Shown piece after piece: positions 1 to 5,789 of a stretch of 5,869 nt of DNA. Position numbers and translations under genes: made by a program. The stretch covers positions 1 to 5,869 of the forward strand of contig CALETL010000119.1 of assembly GCA_937920485.1 (NCBI GenBank). The letters are read 5' to 3'. The stretch comes from an uncultured Phycisphaerae bacterium (lineage in GTDB: Bacteria; Planctomycetota; Phycisphaerae; Sedimentisphaerales; Anaerohalosphaeraceae). Positions within the stretch are counted from its first letter, which is position 1. Each line of letters starts with the position of its first letter. The notes under the pieces were generated by a model. It was given only the letters and a program-made list of their open reading frames with translations, ran no database searches and was not told where the DNA came from.

Positions 1-207
1 TTTAATCAGCGAAACCATCTGGTCGACATCATCGGCATCGACCTGCTCGGTCACAATCGATCGCGACACCTTCTCAGCAATCGCATCACACTTGCTCCTG
101 GTCCGGCTGGCCAGCACGATTTCGTCAAAAACCTCGGCCACCTGCGCACATTTATGCACGACCACATTGCCAACCCCGCCAGCCCCGACGATCAGTACCT
201 TTGCCAC
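1..207 (-). CDS. Saccharopine dehydrogenase-family protein (carboxynorspermidine dehydrogenase-like), N-terminal part
   Basis: Only the first 69 codons are inside the window; the gene runs off the left edge. The start is GTG at 207-205: an in-frame TAG lies two codons upstream and a GGAGAG Shine-Dalgarno sits 6 bases before it. The N-terminus is a beta strand followed by GAGGVGN (residues 8-14), the GxGGxG dinucleotide-binding loop of a Rossmann fold. The stretch HKCAQ (18-22) and EIVLASRTRSKCDAIA (29-44) closely resembles the saccharopine dehydrogenase/carboxynorspermidine synthase family as I remember it. Known members are cytosolic, about 400 residues long and NAD(P)H-dependent. They condense aspartate semialdehyde with a diamine to give carboxy(nor)spermidine, or act on saccharopine in lysine metabolism. 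The N-terminal fragment cannot separate these roles. I favour the polyamine role because of the VGN-V-HKCAQ signature, which is an inference. It has its own promoter and is not overlapped by the kinase gene. Confidence 0.85.
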   Translation of the reverse strand, partial: MAKVLIVGAGGVGNVVVHKCAQVAEVFDEIVLASRTRSKCDAIAEKVSRSIVTEQVDADDVDQMVSLIK

Positions 208-213
208 AATCTA

Positions 214-219
214 CTCTCC
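214..219 (-). promoter_or_regulatory. Ribosome binding site of the dehydrogenase gene
   Basis: GGAGAG on the minus strand, 6 bases before the GTG start at 207. It decides the start, because the codon two before GTG is a TAG stop and no ATG is available nearby. Confidence 0.75.
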
Positions 220-258
220 ACACAAAAAGGAAAAATGTTCTTACATTCACTGCGCAGA

Positions 259-286
259 AGTATACCACAGGCAACGGCAACGTCCA
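259..286 (-). promoter_or_regulatory. Sigma70-type promoter with extended -10, for the dehydrogenase gene
   Basis: On the minus strand, TGGACG (286-281, four of six -35 consensus bases) is followed after 16 bases by TATACT (264-259). TATACT is directly preceded by TGG, the extended -10 TGn element. Transcription would start near 252, giving a leader of about 45 bases. The leader shows no obvious riboswitch or attenuator. This would make the dehydrogenase independent of the kinase operon that ends at 394. Confidence 0.6.
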
Positions 287-338
287 GCGGTTTTTATTCG
301 TATCCGATCGGTTTGTGAAGTTCGGAAATGTGCTTTTC

Positions 339-370
339 ATAAATACCATGAGAAGTGGTATCATATTTAT
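339..370 (-). terminator. Weak AT-rich hairpin after the kinase gene (possible weak terminator)
   Basis: ATAAATACCA (339-348) can pair with TGGTA (356-360) and, beyond a five-base bulge (361-365), TTTAT (366-370). The tightest part is ATACCA/TGGTAT (343-348/356-361) around a 7-base loop. It lies 24-55 bases past the kinase stop codon, where a terminator would be expected. The stem is AU-rich and no T tract follows it on the minus strand, so it is a poor intrinsic terminator and may be meaningless. Confidence 0.22.
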
Positions 371-393
371 AGGGCGTTACCCGGGAACACCGG

Positions 394-3300
394 TCACGCT
401 CTGGGCAGACGCACATGAACGGTGGTGCCCAATCCGGATACTGATTCGATCCGAGCGCTGCCGCCCAGCCGGTCCAGTATACGTCGAACAATGGGCAGCC
501 CCAATCCCTGGCCTTCTTTCTCCTGCCTTGAATCGAGCCGATGGAACAACTCAAAGACTTTCTCAAGATGAGCTGATTCGATCCCGATGCCGTTATCGGT
601 CACAGTGTATTTAACCATATCATCCTGTATCGAAGCGCCGATCTCGACAATGGCATCGCGTTCGGGATGGCAGTATTTGATGGCATTGTCAATCAGGTTG
701 CTAAAGATTTGTGTCAGCATGGTGAAATCGCCAATGCAGTCCGGCAGGTCGTTCGGAACAGAAATATCGACAATGTTTTCATTAATCTGGTACTGCAGGC
801 CCTCAATAATACCATCGAATACCTCTTCCATATCCACCGGAGAAAGTTCGATCGGGACCGATCCGACCATACTCAGACGCATCAGGCCGTTGAGCAGCAT
901 ATCCATATGCTGGCTGCCAAACCGGATGAAGCCCATCGATTCGGCAATATCAGTCTTAAACAGGTAATCGATCTTTTCGACGGCCTGCTTTCCAAGTCGC
1001 TGAGCATCCAGTAGTTCTTCCAGTTGCCGCAGCGACTTTTCCAGTTCGCCGGTAAAGCCGGCTATGTTCACCAGCGGGCTGCGCAGATCGTGTGCTGCGG
1101 TAAACACAATACTTTGCAGTTCGTCATTTCGCTCCTTTAACTGCTGCATCAGCACTTCACGTTCCTGCTCGGCGACCTTGCGCTCGGTGATGTCCCGGGC
1201 AAAGGCACAAATGTACTCTTGGTTATCGTATGTAACAAAATTCGAGGTGATCTCAACGGGGAAAACCGTACCGTCTTTTTTCTTGTGGTGTGATTCAAAC
1301 CGCATCGACTGTTTCTGTCTCATCTCGTTCCAATGGTCCGGCCAGATGTCGGCAGGAAAATCGGGATCAATATCGGGTACGGCCATCGACAACAATTCCT
1401 CTCGAGTATAACCCAGAGATTGACAGGCCAACTCATTGACATAGGTAAACTTCGCATCCGGACCCATCCAGTAGGCCGCATCGCCGGCATGGTCAATCGC
1501 AAACTGCGTAAACTTAAGCTGTTGCTGGGCTTGATGCCGCTCGGTTATGTCCAACCCGGCAAACAATATCCCCTTGTCCAAATTGTCCGGATCCAGTGGG
1601 ATTCCGGAAACAAGAATATAGGCCGGAGTTCCGTTTTTTCGGCGAATCTGCGTCTCGATATTGGTGATTCCATTGTCACGGATTTGTCCGTGAATTTTCT
1701 GACTAACGGCGGCGTAGTCAGCATCCAATTCGTACATCATACGGTTTGTCTGCCCGATCAATTCATCTTTGCCGTAACCGGTGATTTCAGAGTAACGGTC
1801 ATTGACACTCACATAGACACGATCCTTCATCACACTGATCCCGATCGGAGCCAGCCGGACAATGCCGGACAGATAGGCCTCACTATCACGAAGTTTCTGC
1901 TCGGCCTGCTTCCGTTCGGTGATATCCTGATGCGTCCCGCACGCGCGAAGGGGTTTGCCGTCAGCATCACGTTCGATAACTTGTCCTTTGGTGAGAACCC
2001 ATACCCACTGACCTGATTTATGCTTAAGGCGTGTTTCGGCCTCGTATGAATCCGTTTTTCCTTCCAAATGCAGATTCAGGACCCGTACTGTTTCGAGCAG
2101 GTCGTCGGGATGAACCAATCGCTCCCACGTGGTGTAATCCTGTCCGAGTTCATCCAGCGTATACCCCAGCATTGAGACCCACCGCTCATCGTAGATCACC
2201 TTTTCTGTTACGAAGTTCCAGTCCCACGTCCCCAAATCGCCACCCTGCAGCGCAAGTTCCCTTCGCTTTTCAACCTGACGTAATGTATTCTCTGCTCGCT
2301 TGCGTTCGGTGACATCTGTAAAGGTGACCGCTATGCTGCCTGGTGAGGTTCTGAAAGCGTCAAACTCATACAATCCACTAACACGTGCATCGCGATATTC
2401 AAAATTGTCTCCGTGATACGTCCCGCCATTTTTACAAATGCGGCGGTATTCATCGGGTAATGATGTGCTGGCAAGCTCAGGAAAAACCTCTTCGATCGTT
2501 TTGCCCGTCGAGACGGAGAAATTGACACCTAAAATGGCATTGGCGGCCTCGTTGGATCCGGTCAGCACCAGGCGGTCATCGGCATCCAGTTCGTACGTCA
2601 GGATTCCGATCGGAGCCGAATCGATAATATTCTGGTATCGCTGCTGGTATTCGACCTGTTCGGTAATATCCACGATCGCGCCGGTCACATATTCCAGTTT
2701 CCCGTTAAAGTCAAAGAACGGCTTGCCCTGATCCAGCACCCAGCGGGTTTGTCCGTCGGCCCGCACAATCCGAAACCGTGTCAGATAGTCACCCGTCCCG
2801 TGCACGGCCTGGTTAAATGCCTCCCGCACCGCATCACGGTCCTCCGGATGCACATAGGTATAAAACTCCTCCCCGTCCTGCGTGGTTTCAACCGCTTCCA
2901 GTCCCAGCAGCGCATTGAGGTTGACGTCGCGGGTTTCCTGATGAGTGGCGGCCTTCCATTGCCAGGTTCCGGTCTGCGCGGCCGACAGGGCCATACGAAG
3001 CCGCTGGCCGCTTTCACGAACAGCTTTTTCCGCCGCACGTGCTTCGGTAATATCTTCGCCGGAACTGATAACCCCGACAATCTTTCCGGATTCGTCTCGC
3101 AAAACCCTATTGTGCCAGGCCATCAGCTTTTCGGTGCCACTGTATGTGCGAACGGGATTCTCGAAATACTCTACGGATTTCTCTTCACCTCTGATAATCC
3201 GTTCAAAGGCATTCCACGTAATCTGCTGATAAGAAGCAGGCAAAAAAGTCTTAAACCAATCGGCGCCTTCGATCTGTTCGGCACCGCACTCCAGAATCTC

Positions 3301-4449
3301 ACAGCCCTTCTTATTGATCAGCTTGACACGGCCGTTGATATCCAGCACCACGATCATCACCCCGGCCACGTCCAGATACAACTGGGCCTTGGTCTTTTCT
3401 TCCATGGCCTGCTGGCGTGCAGCCTTAAACTCGGTGACGTCCTGAATGACCACCACGAACCCTTTGTCCGCATTCTCCCTGTCCAGCGGCGAGATGTAAA
3501 CAACCACGTCAATAACCGCCTGATCCTTGCGGACAAACTGCGTTTCGGCCCGGACAAAGCCCTTGGTCAGTGCTTCGATATATTTCGCTCCGACAGCCCT
3601 GTAGTCCTGCTCCGATCGATAAAGCCGGCGCGGATCCATGCCGGTCAGTTCTTCTTCCGGATAGCCGGTGACCTCAAAAAAACGTGCATTACCTCGAATC
3701 AGTTTGCGATCCCGCACAAGGCCAACTCCCGTCGGAGAGGCCCGGAACACACTGTCCAGTTCTTCCTGCTGCTGTTTTTGCAGCCGTTCTGCTTCCAACC
3801 GGCCAGTGATATCACGATCCACACCGCGATACCCAGTCAGGTTTCTTTTTTTATCGAAAACCGGAACCCCGTTCGTTTCGAGGATCACTTCATGGCCGTC
3901 TTTGTGCAGGTTAATATTTTCCAGATTTTGAAATGGCTCCTTTTTTTCAAGGATATCGGCAAAGATCGCTGAAACACGCTTGGCCTCTTCGGGAGCCATC
4001 AGGTCAAATGGTGTTTTGCCGATGATCTCTTTGGCTGTATAACCCAGAATGGACTGAACCTGCGGACTGACATAGGTGTAACGTCCCTTCGCATCGACCT
4101 CCCAGGTCCAGTCGCTGGTGGACTCGACAAGGTTCTGGAAATGTTCCCGGCTGGCATTGAGATTCTCTTCAACAGCATTCTTGACAATCGCATAAAAGAC
4201 AAAGGCCCAGATAAATGGAATGAAAATGCTCGCGAAATCTTCAATGAAATGCCAGTGATATCTTTCCGCGAAACCTGACCACTCCAGAAAAAGAGCGATG
4301 CCGTAAAACATCATCAGTGCAAGCAGGATCAGCAAAAGGATCGGTATCGCAGGCAAAAAGCCGGAGCGTTTCCAGCCGCGGATCAAAAAAGCGATCGCGA
4401 CCAGACACGCCAATGCAGAAACGATCTCGATGTATGCCACAGGGTGCAT
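394..4449 (-). CDS. Multi-PAS membrane sensor histidine kinase (3 TM helices, 8 PAS domains, HisKA, HATPase)
   Basis: A 1351-residue sensor kinase. Three membrane helices lie at about 5-24, 31-56 and 72-91. The basic loop IRGWKRSG (23-30) after helix 1 puts the N-terminus outside and everything after residue 92 in the cytoplasm. Eight PAS domains follow, each closed by a D-I/V-T motif with its Asp at 213, 337, 466, 594, 712, 842, 967 and 1086. Domains 4 and 6 are of the PAS_3 type (GTW-W at 494-498 and 740-744; VHPED/VHPDD at 533-537 and 779-783). No LOV cysteine motif is seen, so the ligands are unknown. The transmitter is intact: phospho-acceptor His1120 in AAHDLRSPL, N box with Asn1251 and Asn1255, G1 box DNGIGI (1285-1290), F box near 1299-1302, G2 box GQGLGL (1313-1318). 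HisKA carries a long insert between its two helices (about 1137-1175), which I recall from other PAS kinases of this AAHDLRSPL type. No receiver domain and no neighbouring regulator. The ATG start has an ideal SD and overlaps the upstream stop as TGATG. Product class is secure; the signal is unknown. Confidence 0.96.
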   Translation of the reverse strand: MHPVAYIEIVSALACLVAIAFLIRGWKRSGFLPAIPILLLILLALMMFYGIALFLEWSGFAERYHWHFIEDFASIFIPFIWAFVFYAIVKNAVEENLNASREHFQNLVESTSDWTWEVDAKGRYTYVSPQVQSILGYTAKEIIGKTPFDLMAPEEAKRVSAIFADILEKKEPFQNLENINLHKDGHEVILETNGVPVFDKKRNLTGYRGVDRDITGRLEAERLQKQQQEELDSVFRASPTGVGLVRDRKLIRGNARFFEVTGYPEEELTGMDPRRLYRSEQDYRAVGAKYIEALTKGFVRAETQFVRKDQAVIDVVVYISPLDRENADKGFVVVIQDVTEFKAARQQAMEEKTKAQLYLDVAGVMIVVLDINGRVKLINKKGCEILECGAEQIEGADWFKTFLPASYQQITWNAFERIIRGEEKSVEYFENPVRTYSGTEKLMAWHNRVLRDESGKIVGVISSGEDITEARAAEKAVRESGQRLRMALSAAQTGTWQWKAATHQETRDVNLNALLGLEAVETTQDGEEFYTYVHPEDRDAVREAFNQAVHGTGDYLTRFRIVRADGQTRWVLDQGKPFFDFNGKLEYVTGAIVDITEQVEYQQRYQNIIDSAPIGILTYELDADDRLVLTGSNEAANAILGVNFSVSTGKTIEEVFPELASTSLPDEYRRICKNGGTYHGDNFEYRDARVSGLYEFDAFRTSPGSIAVTFTDVTERKRAENTLRQVEKRRELALQGGDLGTWDWNFVTEKVIYDERWVSMLGYTLDELGQDYTTWERLVHPDDLLETVRVLNLHLEGKTDSYEAETRLKHKSGQWVWVLTKGQVIERDADGKPLRACGTHQDITERKQAEQKLRDSEAYLSGIVRLAPIGISVMKDRVYVSVNDRYSEITGYGKDELIGQTNRMMYELDADYAAVSQKIHGQIRDNGITNIETQIRRKNGTPAYILVSGIPLDPDNLDKGILFAGLDITERHQAQQQLKFTQFAIDHAGDAAYWMGPDAKFTYVNELACQSLGYTREELLSMAVPDIDPDFPADIWPDHWNEMRQKQSMRFESHHKKKDGTVFPVEITSNFVTYDNQEYICAFARDITERKVAEQEREVLMQQLKERNDELQSIVFTAAHDLRSPLVNIAGFTGELEKSLRQLEELLDAQRLGKQAVEKIDYLFKTDIAESMGFIRFGSQHMDMLLNGLMRLSMVGSVPIELSPVDMEEVFDGIIEGLQYQINENIVDISVPNDLPDCIGDFTMLTQIFSNLIDNAIKYCHPERDAIVEIGASIQDDMVKYTVTDNGIGIESAHLEKVFELFHRLDSRQEKEGQGLGLPIVRRILDRLGGSARIESVSGLGTTVHVRLPRA

Positions 4450-4910
4450 CAGATGTCCTCCCGCTTTTTAAATCCGAACACCAAGCCGCACCAGATAGCC
4501 AGCAGAATCGCGCCGGCCATGAATGAAAGATGCTCAAGATAATTAAACTGCTCAGTGAAGACAAAGCTCTCAGTAACAGTGAAGAACGCGCTGAGGGCCA
4601 CCGCGGCAAAACTGCACAAAAGAAAATACCAGTGCGGAAGCTGTCGGATGAATTTGAAACTGGCGGTGACCTGGATGACCACGACCAGCGAGATGATCAG
4701 CATAATTATTTCGTCGTGGGCCACACCCAGCGTATCCTCCAAAAGCTGTGCCTGGGTGTATTCATTGTCAGAACCGGGATCTTCTCCCGCAAAAAGCATC
4801 GCCGTGGCAAAACTTATCATCACAAGCATACAAAGGCAAATCACTAAGCCAAGCAGCCAGGGGCGGCGGTATGCCTTATGCTGTTCGTCTATTGAGTTCA
4901 AATGCGGCAC
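4449..4910 (-). CDS. Small four-helix inner-membrane protein coupled to the histidine kinase
   Basis: A 153-residue protein that I cannot assign to a named family. Four hydrophobic helices lie at about 18-41, 67-85, 94-117 and 127-146. Basic clusters (HKAYRR at 11-16, KFIR at 86-89, KKR at 148-150) place both termini and the middle loop in the cytoplasm. The acidic 25-residue loop 42-66 (GEDPGSDNE and ending near AHDE) and the short ESFVFTEQFNYLEH turn (114-127) are then outside. There is no signal peptide cleavage site and no soluble domain. It starts at GTG 4910: an in-frame TGA stands two codons upstream and GGGAG lies 8 bases before it. It overlaps the kinase start by one base (TGATG). 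Helices 2-4 match the kinase's three helices in order, orientation and loop chemistry. I infer a sensory or accessory partner of the kinase in the membrane; the ligand is unknown. Confidence 0.85.
   Translation of the reverse strand: MPHLNSIDEQHKAYRRPWLLGLVICLCMLVMISFATAMLFAGEDPGSDNEYTQAQLLEDTLGVAHDEIIMLIISLVVVIQVTASFKFIRQLPHWYFLLCSFAAVALSAFFTVTESFVFTEQFNYLEHLSFMAGAILLAIWCGLVFGFKKREDI
4457..4462 (-). promoter_or_regulatory. Ribosome binding site of the histidine kinase, inside the upstream gene
   Basis: GGGAGG on the minus strand, 7 bases before the ATG at 4449-4447. It is embedded in the last codons of the upstream membrane-protein gene. With the TGATG stop/start overlap it supports translational coupling and fixes the kinase start. 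Confidence 0.8.
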
Positions 4911-4918
4911 CTGTCAAT

Positions 4919-4923
4919 CTCCC
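4919..4923 (-). promoter_or_regulatory. Ribosome binding site of the small membrane protein
   Basis: GGGAG on the minus strand, 8 bases before the GTG start at 4910. The in-frame TGA at 4916-4914 rules out any longer reading, so this site decides a GTG start. Confidence 0.7.
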
Positions 4924-4946
4924 GTAAATCCATTGTTTCCGGTATG

Positions 4947-4974
4947 ATTATACAGGGAATCTACGGAAATTAAA
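4947..4974 (-). promoter_or_regulatory. Promoter of the membrane protein-histidine kinase operon
   Basis: A perfect TATAAT -10 box (4952-4947, minus strand) stands 16 bases downstream of a poor -35, TTTAAT (4974-4969, three of six). Transcription would start near 4940, leaving a leader of about 30 bases before the GTG at 4910. The weak -35 suggests help from an activator or a low basal level. It is the only good promoter I see for the two-gene operon. Confidence 0.5.
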
Positions 4975-5033
4975 CGGGTTTTGTGCTGAACTGAAGACAA
5001 TTTCTGCCTACGGAGCGATAGAAGCATGCGCAT

Positions 5034-5069
5034 AAAAAAAGCCAGACACGTCGTAACGCCGCCTGGCTT
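5034..5069 (-). terminator. Intrinsic terminator pointing left, upstream of the kinase operon
   Basis: On the minus strand AAGCCAG (5069-5063) pairs with CTGGCTT (5045-5039). Three further pairs, two of them G-U, extend the stem, and the T run covers 5040-5034 (7 T). It has the form of a good rho-independent terminator, yet no protein gene lies to its right on this strand. The transcript it ends must therefore be a short RNA or read-through from beyond the window. It insulates the kinase operon promoter at 4947-4974. Confidence 0.8.
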
Positions 5070-5092
5070 CGGAGGAGGGTGATGAAAAAGTC
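5034..5092 (-). ncRNA. Candidate small RNA of about 59 nt with a CCCTCCTCC tract
   Basis: An extended -10 promoter (start near 5092) and a strong intrinsic terminator (5069-5034) bracket a transcript of about 59 nt with no room for an ordinary protein. Its 5' part is single-stranded: a U5 stretch, then CCCTCCTCC (5079-5071) immediately before the terminator stem. A C-rich seed beside a terminator hairpin with a U tail is the layout of many trans-acting sRNAs that pair with Shine-Dalgarno sequences. Nothing here matches a family I recognise. The alternative is that the C-rich tract is only the complement of an SD for a plus-strand micro-ORF at 5082-5129. A minus-strand ORF of 28 codons starting at 5094 reads through the terminator and is unlikely to be real. 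Confidence 0.4.
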
Positions 5093-5129
5093 ATTATTAT
5101 TATATCAGGGCCTTCGCTATATAATATAA
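5082..5129 (+). CDS. Possible 15-residue micro-ORF with an ideal Shine-Dalgarno
   Basis: ATG at 5082 is preceded by GGAGGAGGG (5071-5079). The GGAGG core sits 6 bases before the start, the best SD in the window. The frame encodes MKKSLLLYQGLRYII and stops at TAA 5127-5129. It has three consecutive TTA leucine codons and a basic N-terminus followed by a hydrophobic stretch too short for a membrane helix. No convincing plus-strand promoter precedes it (best is AAGACA, 17 bases, GATAGA at 4994-5022) and no operon follows, so a leader-peptide attenuator is unsupported. The predicted minus-strand RNA is antisense to its SD and start. It may be real, a decayed gene start, or coincidence. Confidence 0.2.
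   Translation: MKKSLLLYQGLRYII
5099..5107 (-). promoter_or_regulatory. Extended -10 promoter element for a short minus-strand RNA
   Basis: TGATATAAT on the minus strand is the full TGn-TATAAT extended -10 consensus. There is no recognisable -35 at 16-18 bases, which extended -10 promoters can tolerate. The predicted start is near 5092. The surrounding DNA is very AT-rich, so a chance TATAAT is possible; the downstream terminator is what makes it worth noting. Confidence 0.42.
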
Positions 5130-5365
5130 CGTACATTGAGACCGTTTGGTTTTAATTATTATGGGAAAAATTTAAAGATTTTTTGATTTTTTCTGTGCTG
5201 ATATCGCGTTTATTATAGGGCGTTGTTATGTAATTGCCTTTCAATAAAGGGCTTATGTGCAGTTTGATCGAGTCCGCAGGGGCTGAAAATATTTTTTCGA
5301 TACCCAAAAATATCCATTAAAAATCCAGAAAACCCGCAATTTCCACGTGCCTGGGAACTCACAAT
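5108..5365. other. AT-rich gene-free stretch
   Basis: No credible gene. It contains A and T runs (about 5165-5195 and 5287-5325) and a small CCTTT-CAAT-AAAGG hairpin at 5237-5250 without a T tail. A 21-codon ORF at 5255-5320 has poor SD spacing. The stretch may act as a UP-like or curved region for the promoter at 5366-5394, but I see no specific site. Confidence 0.5.
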
Positions 5366-5394
5366 TTCACAGATAGGCCGCAGGTGGCGATATT
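5366..5394 (+). promoter_or_regulatory. Sigma70-type promoter for the plus-strand structured RNA
   Basis: TTCACA (5366-5371, five of six -35 bases) is followed after exactly 17 bases by GATATT (5389-5394, four of six -10 bases). The predicted start is G5401, three bases before the closing helix of the RNA. The -35 hexamer is mirrored by TGTGAA at 5398-5403 over the start site, which may be chance. Confidence 0.5.
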
Positions 5395-5400
5395 TAATGT

Positions 5401-5570
5401 GAACCGTCCCGCCCGCCGGGGCGTAGATAGAGTTAATAGGATGGAGCTGGTACCAAGGATGGGAGAGAGCTAGGGAGAGAACCTTGCTGGGACGGCCCCG
5501 GAGGATTCGAGGGCGACCGCCGGAAAATATTTTTAGAAACGCACGGGCGATCGCAAGCCCGTGCTTTTTT
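5401..5570 (+). ncRNA. Candidate structured regulatory RNA of about 170 nt, GGA-rich (CsrA/RsmA-sponge-like)
   Basis: Promoter and terminator define a stand-alone transcript with no gene downstream in the window. CCGTCCC (5404-5410) pairs perfectly with GGGACGG (5489-5495), closing a domain. A local hairpin GCCC-GCCG-GGGC (5411-5422) competes with a second perfect 7-bp pairing, CCGGGGC (5416-5422) with GCCCCGG (5495-5501). That pairing would cross the first helix as a pseudoknot. Nine GGA triplets lie in 5439-5524. One is CAAGGATG (5454-5461), identical to the core of the CsrA selection consensus, and another is TAGGATGG (5437-5444). Sponge RNAs of the CsrB/RsmY type are non-coding, GGA-rich and end in an intrinsic terminator, as here. 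However, CAAGG can also pair with CCTTG (5482-5486), burying one motif. I do not recognise an Rfam family and see no tRNA, 6S, SRP, tmRNA or RNase P signature. An unknown structured RNA is the alternative. Confidence 0.55.
5541..5570 (+). terminator. Strong intrinsic terminator of the plus-strand RNA
   Basis: GCACGGGC (5541-5548) pairs perfectly with GCCCGTGC (5557-5564) around an 8-base loop, followed by six T (5565-5570). The 8-bp GC-rich stem and T tract are textbook for rho-independent termination on the plus strand. On the minus strand no T run follows, so it is one-directional. Since no plus-strand protein gene lies upstream, it is the best evidence that 5401-5570 is a real transcript. 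Confidence 0.9.
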
Positions 5571-5631
5571 ATGCGCTGAACCCCCTGCCTCCACCTTCGC
5601 TGTTTCGGGTTTGGAGTACCGGCAACATCAA

Positions 5632-5651
5632 TTTGGGTTCGTTTGGGTTCG
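5632..5651. repeat. Tandem 10-base repeat TTTGGGTTCG, two copies, with a further dispersed copy
   Basis: Two perfect adjacent copies of TTTGGGTTCG. The joined form TGGGTTCGTTTG (5634-5645) recurs exactly at 5733-5744, about 99 bases on. Three copies in 110 bases are unlikely by chance, but no function is evident. Confidence 0.65.
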
Positions 5652-5658
5652 TTTTTTG

Positions 5659-5693
5659 TCAGTTTTCAGTCATCAGTTATCAGTAACCAGTTG
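5659..5693. repeat. Degenerate heptamer tandem repeat, five units of TCAGTNN
   Basis: Five consecutive 7-base units: TCAGTTT, TCAGTCA, TCAGTTA, TCAGTAA, CCAGTTG. The phase is kept exactly while positions 6-7 drift. This resembles the heptanucleotide short tandemly repeated sequences described between genes in some bacteria, notably filamentous cyanobacteria. Here it lies in non-coding DNA just after the 10-base repeats. Confidence 0.7.
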
Positions 5694-5789
5694 TTGAGAA
5701 ATCGCTTAGGGTGATTTATCCGATTACAAAAATGGGTTCGTTTGTTCAAAAAAGGTAACCGCCGCTTTGCTCAACACGCGGATTTTTTA

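Noticed and set aside
201..614. Plus-strand 137-codon open frame spanning the intergenic gap and the kinase 3' end
   Set aside because: No SD at its start, the product resembles no protein, and it overlaps the promoter and start of the dehydrogenase gene on the other strand as well as the kinase HATPase region.
2749..3972. A 407-codon plus-strand open frame, with several other long plus-strand frames across 587-3972
   Set aside because: They lie opposite the PAS-kinase gene, have no SD or promoter context and show no recognisable protein features. They are shadows of a long GC-balanced gene.
5255..5320. 21-codon plus-strand ORF after an AAAGGG
   Set aside because: SD spacing is too short, there is no promoter, and the second half is low-complexity A/T sequence.
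5366..5403. TTCACA / TGTGAA inverted repeat flanking the RNA promoter as a possible operator (CRP-like)
   Set aside because: Arms are only 6 bp and 26 bases apart, which does not match the CRP half-site spacing; chance is likely.
5441..5473. 10-codon ORF inside the plus-strand RNA (ATG after AATAGG)
   Set aside because: SD directly abuts the ATG, and the stretch is better explained as GGA-rich structured RNA.
5495..5522. T-loop-like GGATTCGA as part of a tRNA or tmRNA
   Set aside because: No acceptor stem, anticodon arm or D arm can be built around it and the flanking pairs do not fit a cloverleaf.
5547..5554. GCGATCGC octamer (also at 4391-4398), the HIP1 palindrome of cyanobacteria
   Set aside because: Only two copies. 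One is in a terminator loop and one is in the kinase coding sequence; CGATCG is generally common in this window. Not enough to argue for a cyanobacterium.
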